Positions 50,787 to 59,605 of a DNA stretch of 64,000 nt are shown piece by piece. A program made the position numbers and the translations under genes. The first letter of the stretch is position 1, and each line of letters starts with the position of its first letter. The notes below the pieces were generated by a model. That model searched no databases. It had not been told where the DNA came from and saw only the letters and a program-made list of their open reading frames with translations. This DNA comes from Mycolicibacterium peregrinum (GTDB lineage: Bacteria > Actinomycetota > Actinomycetes > Mycobacteriales > Mycobacteriaceae): assembly GCF_001665785.1 (NCBI RefSeq), contig NZ_LZSO01000041.1:62001-126000 (forward strand), written 5' to 3'.

Positions 50787-52339
50787 CCGAGTCCGCATCG
50801 GAATCCGCGTCGCATCAGAAGCTCGAAGCCGCCGAGCACTCTGCCGGGCTGGTCTCCAAGGGGCTGGCCGCGGGAAAGGTCGGCACCTTCTCCGGTGCGA
50901 TCCTCGGCATCTCGTGTGTGGCACCCGGATACACGCTGACCGCGAGCATCGGGTTGATCGTCGCGGCGGTCGGCCTCAAGATGCCGGCGATCTTCATCGC
51001 CGGGTTCATCCCGATGTTCCTGACCGCCTACGCCTACCGCGAACTGAACTCGCGCGCACCCGACTGCGGGGCGTCGTTCACGTGGTCCACCAAGGCATTC
51101 GGCCCGTATGTCGGCTGGATGTGTGGATGGGGCATGGTGGTCGCGTCCATCATCGTGCTGTCCAATCTCGCCGCCATCGCGGTGGAGTTCTTCTATCTGT
51201 TCTTCGCCCGGATCACCAACCACCCGTCGATCGCCGAGCTCGCCGACAACAAAGCCGTCAACATCATCACCACGCTGGTGTTCCTGGTCATCGCGACCCT
51301 GGTCGCCAGTCGCGGTATCACCACCAGTGAACGTGTGCAGTACGTACTGGTCGGATTCCAGATGGTGGTGCTGTTGGCGTTCGCGGTGATGGCGTTCGTG
51401 CACGTGGGCCGCGGCGACGCGCCGGCCGGGCTGTCATTCGACCTGGATTGGTTCAATCCGTTCAACGGACTTGCGCTGAGCGCCTTCGTCGTTGGCGTGA
51501 CAGGGTCGATCTTCGCCTTCTGGGGTTGGGACACCTGCCTGACCCTGGGGGAGGAGTCCAAAGATCCGACGAAGGTACCGGGCCGGGCCGGGCTGCTGTG
51601 CGTTCTGTCCATCCTGGCGACGTATCTGCTGATCGCTGTCGCGGTCATGATGTATGCCGGTGTCGGGGAAACCGATCTGGGGCTGGGGAATCCGGACAAT
51701 GCCGAAAACGTGTTCGCCGCGTTGGCGGATCCGGTGCTCGGTACCTATGCCGGGCCGCTGCTGTTCCTGGCGATCCTGGCTTCGTCGGTAGCCAGCCTGC
51801 AGACCACGTTCCTGCCTGCCGCTAGGGCGATGCTGGCGATGGGCGCCTACAAGGCGTTTCCGGCGCGTTTCGCCGAGGTCAGCCCGCGCTATCTGGTGCC
51901 GATGTTCGCAACCGTCACCGCCGGGGTGGTCACCGGGGTGTTCTACACCGTGGTGAGCCTGCTCTCCGAGAGCGCATTGCTGGATACCATTGCCGCCCTT
52001 GGCATCATGATCTGCTGGTACTACGGCATCACCGCGTTTGCATGTGTCTGGTACTTCCGCCGTGAGCTGTTCGACAACGTCCACAACATGGTGTTCAAGT
52101 TCGTGTTCCCACTGCTCGGCGGAATCGTGCTGGCCGCGGTCTTCGTGATCTCGATCAAGGAGAGCATGGACCCGGAGAATGCCAGCGGCGCGGCGATCGG
52201 CGGCATCGGCCTGGTGTTCTTCATCGGCTTCGGCGTGCTGATCCTGGGTGCCGTGCTGATGATGGTCTGGCGGTCTCGCAGTCCGGCGTTCTTCCGGGGC
52301 GAGACCCTGCGGTACGACACGCCGTCGCTCGTGGACTAG
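50783..52339 (+). CDS. APC-superfamily amino acid/amine permease
   Basis: 518 residues, 12 or so transmembrane helices. APC hallmarks are the glycine-rich first helix region (VGTFSGAILGISCVAPGYTLTASIGLIV), GASFTWSTKAFGPYVGWMCGWGMV and FWGWDTCLTLGEESKDPTKVPGRAGLL. Probably a proton-coupled importer of an amino acid or amine; the substrate cannot be read. Coupled to the upstream universal stress protein. Confidence 0.9.
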   Translation: MTESASESASHQKLEAAEHSAGLVSKGLAAGKVGTFSGAILGISCVAPGYTLTASIGLIVAAVGLKMPAIFIAGFIPMFLTAYAYRELNSRAPDCGASFTWSTKAFGPYVGWMCGWGMVVASIIVLSNLAAIAVEFFYLFFARITNHPSIAELADNKAVNIITTLVFLVIATLVASRGITTSERVQYVLVGFQMVVLLAFAVMAFVHVGRGDAPAGLSFDLDWFNPFNGLALSAFVVGVTGSIFAFWGWDTCLTLGEESKDPTKVPGRAGLLCVLSILATYLLIAVAVMMYAGVGETDLGLGNPDNAENVFAALADPVLGTYAGPLLFLAILASSVASLQTTFLPAARAMLAMGAYKAFPARFAEVSPRYLVPMFATVTAGVVTGVFYTVVSLLSESALLDTIAALGIMICWYYGITAFACVWYFRRELFDNVHNMVFKFVFPLLGGIVLAAVFVISIKESMDPENASGAAIGGIGLVFFIGFGVLILGAVLMMVWRSRSPAFFRGETLRYDTPSLVD

Positions 52340-52372
52340 AGCCCACCCAGGCACCGCGGTGAAAGGTGCGGC

Positions 52373-53359
52373 TCAGCCGGCCGCGCCGCCGATGCCGGAG
52401 TTGCCCTTGTTGTGTGCCAGCTCGAATGGATCCAGCAGGTCCCACACCGTGGTCACGGCCTGGACCTTGAGATCGGCGCCGGGCTCCTCCAGGTTGATCA
52501 AGTCGGCGATGATGTCGTAGCCGTAGTACACCGCCGACCCCGGCGGTGTGGTCTTGATCAGCTCGTTGATGATGGTCTGCCGGGCATCCCGCGCGGCGTC
52601 ATCGTCACCCAGCGCCGGTGCCAGGCTCGGCAGAATCTTGCTGATCGGGATCACCGCATTCACCCACGGCACGATCTGGGTGCCCCGGTAGATCTGCTCG
52701 GTCGCCTCGCGCACAAGCGGTTTGAGCTCGTTCGGCGCGGCGCCCATCAACGCATCCCGCAGATCCAGGATCTCGGGGGGAATGTCTTTCGGCTGGGGAT
52801 CATTGTCGCGCAGCGGGTTGGGGTCCCACGGCGTAGCTGCCTGGTCCTGGACCGCGGCGACCTTCGGGGTGACCGAGGTCTTGTTCGTCGGCTGGGTGAC
52901 TGTCTCGGTTTCCGGCTTTTCCAACACCACGGGCGCCGGCTTGGGAGCGGCCGCCTGCTTGGGGGAGAACAGGTCCTTGAGCTTGGCGACCTCGCCGGCC
53001 TCGAACTCCTCGGCAGTGGGCTTCGGTTTGGGCGCGGCGGCCACCGGCTTGGCGGACTTGACGGTGTCGGTGACCTGGGCAGCGGCTTTCTCGATCTTGC
53101 CGGCGCGCTTCTCGAGGTTGTCCCTGACGTTTTCTTTGACCTTGGACAACGGCTTGGGGCGCTTGACCTCGCCGGCCTTGGCCGCGCCGCGCTTGGGTCC
53201 GGCGTTGAGGTGCTGGGATGTGTTGCCGGTCGACTCCTTGGACGCACCGTCGGTCGAATCGGCGTGAGCAGTGCCCTGGCCCGCCACGGCGATCGCCGCC
53301 CCGACTCCTGCCGCTACCGCGACACCACCGACATAGCCGATGTACTTCGTTGACGCCAT
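52373..53359 (-). CDS. Secreted mycobacterial protein with Lys/Ala/Pro-rich middle
   Basis: 328 residues. Signal peptide YIGYVGGVAVAAGVGAAIAVAGQGTAHA. The mature part starts with a disordered, basic helical stretch (KRPKPLSKVKENVRDNLEKRAGKIEKAAAQVTDTVKSAKP), continues with a Pro-rich linker, and ends in a conserved helical domain from about residue 195 (PPEILDLRDALMGAAPNELKPLVREATEQIYRGTQIVPWVNAVIPISKILPSLAPAL) with a Gly-rich end. Similar N-termini occur on several secreted mycobacterial proteins. No enzymatic motif; function unknown. Confidence 0.7.
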   Translation of the reverse strand: MASTKYIGYVGGVAVAAGVGAAIAVAGQGTAHADSTDGASKESTGNTSQHLNAGPKRGAAKAGEVKRPKPLSKVKENVRDNLEKRAGKIEKAAAQVTDTVKSAKPVAAAPKPKPTAEEFEAGEVAKLKDLFSPKQAAAPKPAPVVLEKPETETVTQPTNKTSVTPKVAAVQDQAATPWDPNPLRDNDPQPKDIPPEILDLRDALMGAAPNELKPLVREATEQIYRGTQIVPWVNAVIPISKILPSLAPALGDDDAARDARQTIINELIKTTPPGSAVYYGYDIIADLINLEEPGADLKVQAVTTVWDLLDPFELAHNKGNSGIGGAAG

Positions 53360-53435
53360 TGCCGTCCTCTCACAGCCAATCCCCAGCCCAGAGGCATCGT
53401 AGGGGGCGGCGGCGTGATTGGCATCACGAGGTGGC

Positions 53436-54212
53436 CTACACCCACTTGCCGCCGTCGACCCGCAGCGTCGCGCCGGTGACGAAGGATGCCCGGTCGCTGC
53501 ACAGCCACGCCGCGGCCTCGGCGATCTCGGCGGGCTGGGCCGCGCGGCGCAGCGGCGTGTCGGCGATGAGGCTGTCGAGGACTCCCGGACTGGCGTCGTC
53601 CCACTCCTGGATCATGTCGGTCAGGGTCGGCCCGGGTGCCACTCCGTTGATCCGGATGCCCTCGGGTCCGTAGGTGACCGCGGCCGATTCGGTGAGGCTG
53701 TTGACGCCGCGTTTCATGGCGCCGTAGGCCGGCAGCTCGGGATTGCTGTGGAAGCTGCCGATGCTGGAATTGTTCACGATGGCACCGGTTTTCGCGGTGG
53801 CCCGGATCGCGGCGACCTCGGCCCGCAACGCCAGCCACACGCCTTTGAGGTTGACGCGGTAGACGTGGTCGAAGTCGTCCTCGGCCAGCTCGTCGAGCGG
53901 CCCGGGTGGTTGGATGGTGGCGCCGTTGTTGAAGGCGATGTCGAGGCGGCCCCAGAGTTCGACGGCACGCTGTACCGCGGAACGCACGCTGTCGCCGTCG
54001 GCCAGATCGCAGACCACGTACTCGGCGGTACCGCCGGCCGCCCGGATATCGTCGGTGACCGTCTTGAGTTGGGTTTCGGTCCTGGCCGCCAGTAGGACGC
54101 TCGCGCCTTCGGCGGCGAACAGTCGCGCGGCGGCGGCGCCGATGCCGCGTCCGGCGCCGGAGATGAATGCGATCTTGCCGTCCAGCAGGCCGGTCTTCGT
54201 CGGAGAAGTCAT
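53436..54212 (-). CDS. SDR family oxidoreductase
   Basis: 258 residues from ATG 54212. Cofactor site ISGAGRGIGAAAARLFAAEGA, NNGA motif, catalytic Ser (NNSSIGS) and Tyr-x3-Lys (PAYGAMKRG), and the C-terminal GxTLRVDGGKWV end of classical SDRs. Ala/Arg at the cofactor end of strand 2 (LLAARTE) hints at NADP(H). Divergent from an XRE regulator with a perfect palindrome between them, so it is the likely target. Substrate unknown. Confidence 0.88.
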   Translation of the reverse strand: MTSPTKTGLLDGKIAFISGAGRGIGAAAARLFAAEGASVLLAARTETQLKTVTDDIRAAGGTAEYVVCDLADGDSVRSAVQRAVELWGRLDIAFNNGATIQPPGPLDELAEDDFDHVYRVNLKGVWLALRAEVAAIRATAKTGAIVNNSSIGSFHSNPELPAYGAMKRGVNSLTESAAVTYGPEGIRINGVAPGPTLTDMIQEWDDASPGVLDSLIADTPLRRAAQPAEIAEAAAWLCSDRASFVTGATLRVDGGKWV

Positions 54213-54245
54213 GACAACGAGCGTGCGTCGGTACCGGTACCGCAT

Positions 54246-54266
54246 CCAGGTATCGCTGATACCTGG
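54246..54266. promoter_or_regulatory. Perfect palindrome between the SDR and XRE regulator genes
   Basis: CCAGGTATC and GATACCTGG (9-bp arms) around GCT. It lies 34 bp upstream of the SDR start and 31 bp upstream of the regulator start. A second palindrome, CGGTACCGGTACCG (54229–54242), sits next to it. Together they are the probable operator of the pair. Confidence 0.75.
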
Positions 54267-54297
54267 CTACCGCCGCGAGAGCCGGGAGAATGGACCC

Positions 54298-55152
54298 GTG
54301 GACAAGCGAGAGCTCGGTGCGTTCCTGCGCAGCAGGCGCGAGCGGATCAGTCCCGCCGAGGTGGGTCTGCCGGCCGGTCCGCGCCGCCGTACCCCGGGGC
54401 TGCGCCGCGACGAGGTCGCGCATCTGGCGTTCATCTCCACCGAGTACTACACGCGGCTGGAGCAGGCCCGAGCTCCGCACCCGTCGGGCGAGGTGCTCGC
54501 GGGTCTGGTTCGCGCGCTTCGGCTCTCCGATGCCGAGCGGGCGCATCTGTATCTACTGGCCGGTGTCGAACCGCAGCGGCCGACAGGGCCGCCGCGGGTG
54601 GTGCGCCAGAGCATCCTCGATTTGTTGCAGCGGTTGCCGCAGGCTGCCGCGATCGTGGTGTCGGCGACGTATGAGGTGATCGCCTGGAACGACCTCGCCT
54701 GCGCATTGATGGAGGACTTCTCGGCGTTGTCGCGCCGGGACCGCAACCTGGTGCGGCGGGCGTTTCTCGGCCCGCAGGGCCCGGGCGGGCAGCGGCTGTA
54801 CGGCTTGTCCGACGCCGATGTGTTCGCGCGGACCTGTGCCCAGAACCTGCGCGCCACCGCGGCGCGCTATCCGGACGATCCCGAGACGACCGAGTTGATC
54901 GCCGAATTGCGCTCCGGCAGCGTCGAGTTCGCAGAGTTGTGGGATTCGCACGACGTCAACGCCAGGCCCATGTTGTGCAAGACGTTCGCGCACCCGACGG
55001 TCGGCCCGGTCGCGGTCAACTGCGATGTCCTCGACATCGCCGATCGCGATCAACATCTCTACATCTACACCCCGGAGCCGGGCTCGCCGGCCGAGGAGGC
55101 GATGCGACTGCTGGCGGTGCTCGGCACCCAGCGCATGGACGTCCCCGGCTGA
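54298..55152 (+). CDS. XRE-family regulator with MmyB-like ligand domain
   Basis: 284 residues from GTG 54298. Helix-turn-helix with the RRRTPGLRRDEVAHLAFISTEYYTRLEQARAPHPSGEVLAGLVRALRLSDAERAHLYLLAG signature of this large actinobacterial family, then a PAS-like MmyB domain (VVSATYEVIAWNDLACALMEDFSAL...FAELWDSHDVNARPMLCKTFAHPTVGPVAVNCDVLDI), which binds fatty acid in a characterised relative. Probably represses the divergent SDR gene. The last 88 bp overlap the convergent acyltransferase frame. Confidence 0.9.
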   Translation: MDKRELGAFLRSRRERISPAEVGLPAGPRRRTPGLRRDEVAHLAFISTEYYTRLEQARAPHPSGEVLAGLVRALRLSDAERAHLYLLAGVEPQRPTGPPRVVRQSILDLLQRLPQAAAIVVSATYEVIAWNDLACALMEDFSALSRRDRNLVRRAFLGPQGPGGQRLYGLSDADVFARTCAQNLRATAARYPDDPETTELIAELRSGSVEFAELWDSHDVNARPMLCKTFAHPTVGPVAVNCDVLDIADRDQHLYIYTPEPGSPAEEAMRLLAVLGTQRMDVPG

Positions 55153-56210
55153 CGCCGTTCCTCGGTCTGTACCCGCCGCTTGAGTTTCATGGCGTGCTTC
55201 TCGACGAGGAACCAACTCGCCGCCGCCAGCGGAATGGTGACCACGGTCGCGACGACGAAGAACACGCCCGGTGGCAACCAGGTCAGGCCGATCATCGCCA
55301 GTAGCTGTTGGACCGGCCAGCCGTAGATGTAGATGCCGTACGAGATGTCGTTACGCATTTGCGGCCGAAACCGTTTGAGCAACGCGCCGGACACGATGAC
55401 CGCGTACGCCAACGGCAGTGCCGCGAAAACGCGGTAGTTCGGCAGCAGCCCGGCAACCACGACCAGGGCCACGGACAGTGCCACCAGTGACCAGTTGGCC
55501 GGAAGTCTGTCGTGGAATTGATAGAGCAGGGCACCGGCGCTGAACGTCAATGCGAAGCGGGTCACCATCTGTGGAATCGTCTCGACCGCGAGCACGGGGT
55601 AACCCACCGCGGCGGCACAGATCAGGGAGAGCACGAACGCCGTCGGGATCGTCCAGCGTTTGGTCATGAGCCCGGCCACGCCCAGCACGGCGACGGCGAC
55701 GTAGCAGATCAGCTCGAAGATCAACGTCCACAGCGGCCCGTCCCAGACACCCGGCCAGGGCACTCCGCTGGGCGTGCCGTCGATATCGCCGCGGAAGACG
55801 TTCAGTAGTCCGTTGTTGAGCGCCCAGGAGAGCTGTGACGAGAATGCCAGCGGTTCTCCGTGCTGCAGGAGCACGCCGAGGGGCGCGATGCCGAACGCGA
55901 CGACGAGTACACAGACCCACAGGCCCGGGAAGATCCGCAGCAGCCGCGCCGCCAGATATTCACGCAGCTTGGGCCGCCGCATCCAACTCGAGGTGATCAG
56001 GTATCCCGAGATCACGAAGAAACCGTCGACCCAGACTTCGGTGAGCAACTGGGTGAAGGGGCCGTTCATCCGGCGGCCGGTAAGCGGCCACGAGTGCTGC
56101 ATGATCACCATCGAGGCGAAGATGAGCCGCCAGACGTTGAGTGCGTTGGAGTGCGGATCGAAGACTGTGCCGAGTGTCTTGGCCCGTTGCCCCTCCGACT
56201 GCGACGCCAT
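55065..56210 (-). CDS. Acyltransferase 3 (OafA/YrhL-type) membrane protein
   Basis: 381 residues, about ten transmembrane helices. Family motifs: LNVWRLIFASMVIMQHSWPLTGR (catalytic His region), WVDGFFVISGYLITSSWMRRPKLREYLAARLLRIFPGLW, and YGIYIYGWPVQQLLAM near the end. It O-acylates envelope glycans or lipids. The final 30 residues (from RRQPGTSM) are low-complexity and antisense to the end of the XRE gene, so this tail is probably not functional. Its promoter region faces dnaE2 and contains two palindromes. Confidence 0.85.
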   Translation of the reverse strand: MASQSEGQRAKTLGTVFDPHSNALNVWRLIFASMVIMQHSWPLTGRRMNGPFTQLLTEVWVDGFFVISGYLITSSWMRRPKLREYLAARLLRIFPGLWVCVLVVAFGIAPLGVLLQHGEPLAFSSQLSWALNNGLLNVFRGDIDGTPSGVPWPGVWDGPLWTLIFELICYVAVAVLGVAGLMTKRWTIPTAFVLSLICAAAVGYPVLAVETIPQMVTRFALTFSAGALLYQFHDRLPANWSLVALSVALVVVAGLLPNYRVFAALPLAYAVIVSGALLKRFRPQMRNDISYGIYIYGWPVQQLLAMIGLTWLPPGVFFVVATVVTIPLAAASWFLVEKHAMKLKRRVQTEERRQPGTSMRWVPSTASSRIASSAGEPGSGV

Positions 56211-56222
56211 TCGCGAATATTA

Positions 56223-56242
56223 ATGCCATTAGCTAATGGCAT
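56223..56242. promoter_or_regulatory. 20-bp perfect palindrome upstream of the acyltransferase and dnaE2
   Basis: ATGCCATTAGCTAATGGCAT, every position paired. It lies 12 bp upstream of the acyltransferase ATG and 33 bp from the dnaE2 SOS box. ATTCGCGAAT (56209–56218) overlaps the acyltransferase start. No regulator gene is next to it. Confidence 0.7.
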
Positions 56243-56275
56243 AGTGCGGAACCGCGGGAACGCTTCTTTGTCGCC

Positions 56276-56291
56276 TCGAACAAATGTTCGA
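56276..56291. promoter_or_regulatory. SOS box (LexA site) upstream of dnaE2
   Basis: TCGAACAAATGTTCGA: both hexamer arms fit the TCGAAC-N4-GTTCGA LexA consensus exactly. It lies 12 bp before the GTG at 56304, consistent with strong damage induction. Confidence 0.95.
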
Positions 56292-56303
56292 TACACTGGC
56301 CGG

Positions 56304-59300
56304 GTGGGTTGGCATAACGGGCCGCCGAGCTGGTCGGAGATGGAGCGGGTACTTACCGGCAAGCCGCGACGTTCCGGCCTGCCGTTGGAGCCCGCGGGCG
56401 ACGGCGGGGACAGCCCCGCCTGGTCGCACAAGCGCGGCAGCTATCAGCCGCCCGAGGTTTCCCGCACACCCGGCTCGGTCCCGTATGCCGAGCTGCACAC
56501 GCACAGCGCCTACAGCTTCCTCGATGGTGCGAGCACGCCGGAGGAGCTGGTCGAGGAGGCGGCCCGGCTGAACCTGAGAGCGATCGCGCTGACCGATCAC
56601 GACGGGCTCTACGGCGTGGTCCGGTTCGCCGAGGCGGCCCGGGAGTTGGACGTGGCCACGGTGTTCGGCGCCGAGCTGTCGCTGGGGAACGTTCCCCGCA
56701 CCGAGGATCCGGACCCACCCGGCCCACATCTGCTGGTGCTGGCCCGCGGGCCGGAGGGATATCGGCGGTTGTCTCGCGAGATCGCCAAGGCCCACCTGGC
56801 CGGTGGCGAGAAGGGCAAGCCCCGCTACGACTTCGACGGGCTCACCGAAGCTGCCGGTGGGCACTGGCACATCCTCACGGGATGTCGTAAAGGTCATGTC
56901 CGCCAGGCGCTCTCGGAAGGCGGTCCGGAAGCTGCCGCTGCCGCGCTGGCGGATCTGGTGGACCGGTTCGGGGGCGACCGGGTCAGCATCGAACTCACCC
57001 ACCATGGCCATCCGTGTGACGACGAACGCAATGCCGTCCTGGCCGGGCTGGCGTCGCGGTTCGGGATACCGGTGGTGGCCACCACCGGTGCGCACTTCGC
57101 GGCACCTGACCGGGGCCGGCTGGCCATGGCGATGGCGGCGATCCGGGCCCGCAACTCGATGGACACGGCGGCGGGCTGGCTGGCCCCGCTCGGTGGGTCC
57201 CACCTGCGTTCGGGGGAGGAGATGGCCCAGCGGTTCGGTACCGAGATCGTGACGGCCGCAGCTGATCTCGGTGAGCAATGTGCCTTCGGCCTGGCGCTCA
57301 TCGCTCCGCAGCTGCCGCCGTTCGACATCCCGGCCGGGCATACCGAGGACAGTTGGCTGCGGCATCTGGTCATGGCGGGAGCGGCCGAACGCTATGGGCC
57401 CGTCGACAATGCGAAAAAAGCCTATGCGCAGATAGAACACGAGTTGCGCATCATCGAGCAGTTGAAGTTTCCCGGCTACTTCCTGGTGGTGCACGACATC
57501 ACCCGGTTCTGCCGGGACAACGACATCCTGTGTCAGGGCAGGGGATCGGCGGCCAACTCGGCGGTCTGCTACGCGCTCAAGGTCACCAACGTCGACCCGA
57601 TCGCCAACGAGTTGCTGTTCGAACGGTTTCTGTCCCCGGCCCGCGACGGGCCGCCCGACATCGACATCGATATCGAATCGGACTTGCGCGAGAACGTCAT
57701 CCAGTATGTCTACGAGCGTTACGGCCGTGACTATGCCGCCCAGGTGGCCAACGTCATCACCTACCGCGGCCGCAGTGCGGTCCGCGACATGGCCAGGGCG
57801 CTCGGCTTCTCCCAGGGGCAGCAGGACGCCTGGAGCAAGCAGCTCAGCCGGTGGAACGGACGTCCGGACTCCCCGGAGGCCGAGGATATCCCGCAGCCGG
57901 TGATCGAGTTGGCCACCCAGATCGCCAACCTGCCACGACACCTCGGCATCCACTCCGGGGGCATGGTGATCTGTGACCGCCCGATCGCCGACGTGTGCCC
58001 GGTGGAGTGGGCCCGCATGGCCAACCGCAGCGTGCTGCAGTGGGACAAAGATGACTGCGCGGCAATCGGTTTGGTGAAGTTCGACCTGCTGGGTCTCGGG
58101 ATGCTCTCGGCGCTGCACTACGCCATCGACCTGCTGGCCGAGCACAAGGGCATCGACGTCGACCTGGCCAAGCTGGACCTGTCCGAACCGGCGGTCTACG
58201 AGATGTTGCAGAAGGCCGACTCGGTCGGGGTGTTCCAGGTGGAGTCCCGCGCGCAGATGGCCACCCTGCCCCGGCTCAAGCCGCGGGAGTTCTACGACCT
58301 CGTGGTGGAGGTGGCGCTGATCCGCCCCGGCCCGATCCAGGGTGGCTCGGTGCATCCGTATATCCGTCGCCGCAACGGTCTGGAGCCCGTCACCTACGAC
58401 CATCCGTCGATGGAGTCCGCACTGCGCAAGACGCTGGGCATCCCGCTGTTCCAGGAACAGCTCATGCAATTGGCAGTCGACTGTGCGGGTTTCACCGCGG
58501 CCGAGGCCGACCAGTTGCGCCGGGCGATGGGCTCCAAACGCTCGACCGAGAAGATGCGGCGGCTGCGCAGCCGGTTCTTCGACGGCATGGCCAAACTTCA
58601 CGGCATCACCGGGGAGGTGGCCGAGCGGATCTACGAGAAGCTGGAAGCGTTCGCCAATTTCGGTTTCCCGGAAAGTCATTCGCTGAGCTTCGCGTCGCTC
58701 GTCTTCTATTCGTCGTGGTTCAAACTGCACCATCCTGCGGTATTCTGCGCGGCGCTGCTACGAGCCCAGCCGATGGGGTTTTACTCCCCACAGTCACTGG
58801 TAGCCGACGCCCGCCGGCACGGGGTGGCGGTACACGGTCCCGATGTGAACGCCAGCCTGGCCTACGCGACCCTGGAAAACGCCGGCCTGGATGTGCGGCT
58901 GGGGCTGGGCAGTGTCCGCCACATCGGCGACGAGTTGGCGGAGCGTATGGTCGACGAACGAAATACCAACGGTCCCTTTACCACCCTGATCGACCTGACC
59001 AGCCGGGTGCAGCTGTCGGTATCCCAGACCGAGGCACTGGCCACCGCCGGTGCGCTGGGGTGTTTCGGGATCAGCCGGCGCGAGGCGCTGTGGGCGGCGG
59101 GCGCGGCGGCCACCCAGCGGCCTGACCGGCTGCCGGGGGTAGGCTCTTCCTCGCACGTGCCGCCGCTACCCGGGATGAGTGCGCTGGAGTTGTCGGCCGC
59201 CGACGTGTGGGCCACCGGCGTCTCGCCGGACAGTTACCCCACCCAGTACCTGCGCGCTGACCTCGACGCCCTCGGCGTGATTCCCGCCGACAAGTTGCTG

Positions 59301-59588
59301 GACGTCGTCGACGGGACCCGAATCCTGGTTGCCGGGGCGGTGACTCACCGACAGCGCCCGGCGACCGCGCAAGGGGTGACGTTCATGAACCTGGAAGACG
59401 AGACCGGGATGGTCAACGTGTTGTGTGCACCGGGGGTATGGGCGCGCTACCGCAAGCTGGCGCAGACGGCTCCGGCGCTGGTGGTCCGCGGCATCGTGCA
59501 GAACGCCAGTGGCGCGGTCACCGTGATCGCCGACCGGATGGGGCCGGTAGAGCTGAGAGTCGGCTCCCGGTCGCGGGACTTCCGCTGA
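56304..59588 (+). CDS. dnaE2: DnaE2, error-prone DNA polymerase III alpha subunit
   Basis: 1094 residues from GTG 56304 (VGWHNGPPSWSEMERVL, matching the conserved mycobacterial N-terminus). PHP domain (YAELHTHSAYSFLDGASTPEELVEEA, LTDHDGLYG), polymerase core with catalytic Asp residues near 450 (PPDIDIDIESD), FPESHSLSFASLVFYSSWFKLHHP, helix-hairpin-helix and OB domain (ILVAGAVTHRQRPATAQGVTFMNLEDETGMVNVL), ending SRSRDFR. It carries out translesion synthesis in the mutasome with ImuB and ImuA'. SOS-regulated. No frame disruption. Confidence 0.97.
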   Translation: MGWHNGPPSWSEMERVLTGKPRRSGLPLEPAGDGGDSPAWSHKRGSYQPPEVSRTPGSVPYAELHTHSAYSFLDGASTPEELVEEAARLNLRAIALTDHDGLYGVVRFAEAARELDVATVFGAELSLGNVPRTEDPDPPGPHLLVLARGPEGYRRLSREIAKAHLAGGEKGKPRYDFDGLTEAAGGHWHILTGCRKGHVRQALSEGGPEAAAAALADLVDRFGGDRVSIELTHHGHPCDDERNAVLAGLASRFGIPVVATTGAHFAAPDRGRLAMAMAAIRARNSMDTAAGWLAPLGGSHLRSGEEMAQRFGTEIVTAAADLGEQCAFGLALIAPQLPPFDIPAGHTEDSWLRHLVMAGAAERYGPVDNAKKAYAQIEHELRIIEQLKFPGYFLVVHDITRFCRDNDILCQGRGSAANSAVCYALKVTNVDPIANELLFERFLSPARDGPPDIDIDIESDLRENVIQYVYERYGRDYAAQVANVITYRGRSAVRDMARALGFSQGQQDAWSKQLSRWNGRPDSPEAEDIPQPVIELATQIANLPRHLGIHSGGMVICDRPIADVCPVEWARMANRSVLQWDKDDCAAIGLVKFDLLGLGMLSALHYAIDLLAEHKGIDVDLAKLDLSEPAVYEMLQKADSVGVFQVESRAQMATLPRLKPREFYDLVVEVALIRPGPIQGGSVHPYIRRRNGLEPVTYDHPSMESALRKTLGIPLFQEQLMQLAVDCAGFTAAEADQLRRAMGSKRSTEKMRRLRSRFFDGMAKLHGITGEVAERIYEKLEAFANFGFPESHSLSFASLVFYSSWFKLHHPAVFCAALLRAQPMGFYSPQSLVADARRHGVAVHGPDVNASLAYATLENAGLDVRLGLGSVRHIGDELAERMVDERNTNGPFTTLIDLTSRVQLSVSQTEALATAGALGCFGISRREALWAAGAAATQRPDRLPGVGSSSHVPPLPGMSALELSAADVWATGVSPDSYPTQYLRADLDALGVIPADKLLDVVDGTRILVAGAVTHRQRPATAQGVTFMNLEDETGMVNVLCAPGVWARYRKLAQTAPALVVRGIVQNASGAVTVIADRMGPVELRVGSRSRDFR

Positions 59589-59605
59589 GCCCTGCGTATC
59601 TGGAC

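Noticed and set aside
55860..56303. Upstream extension of the dnaE2 frame to 55860
   Set aside because: It runs antisense through the acyltransferase and across the SOS box; the conserved N-terminus begins at GTG 56304.
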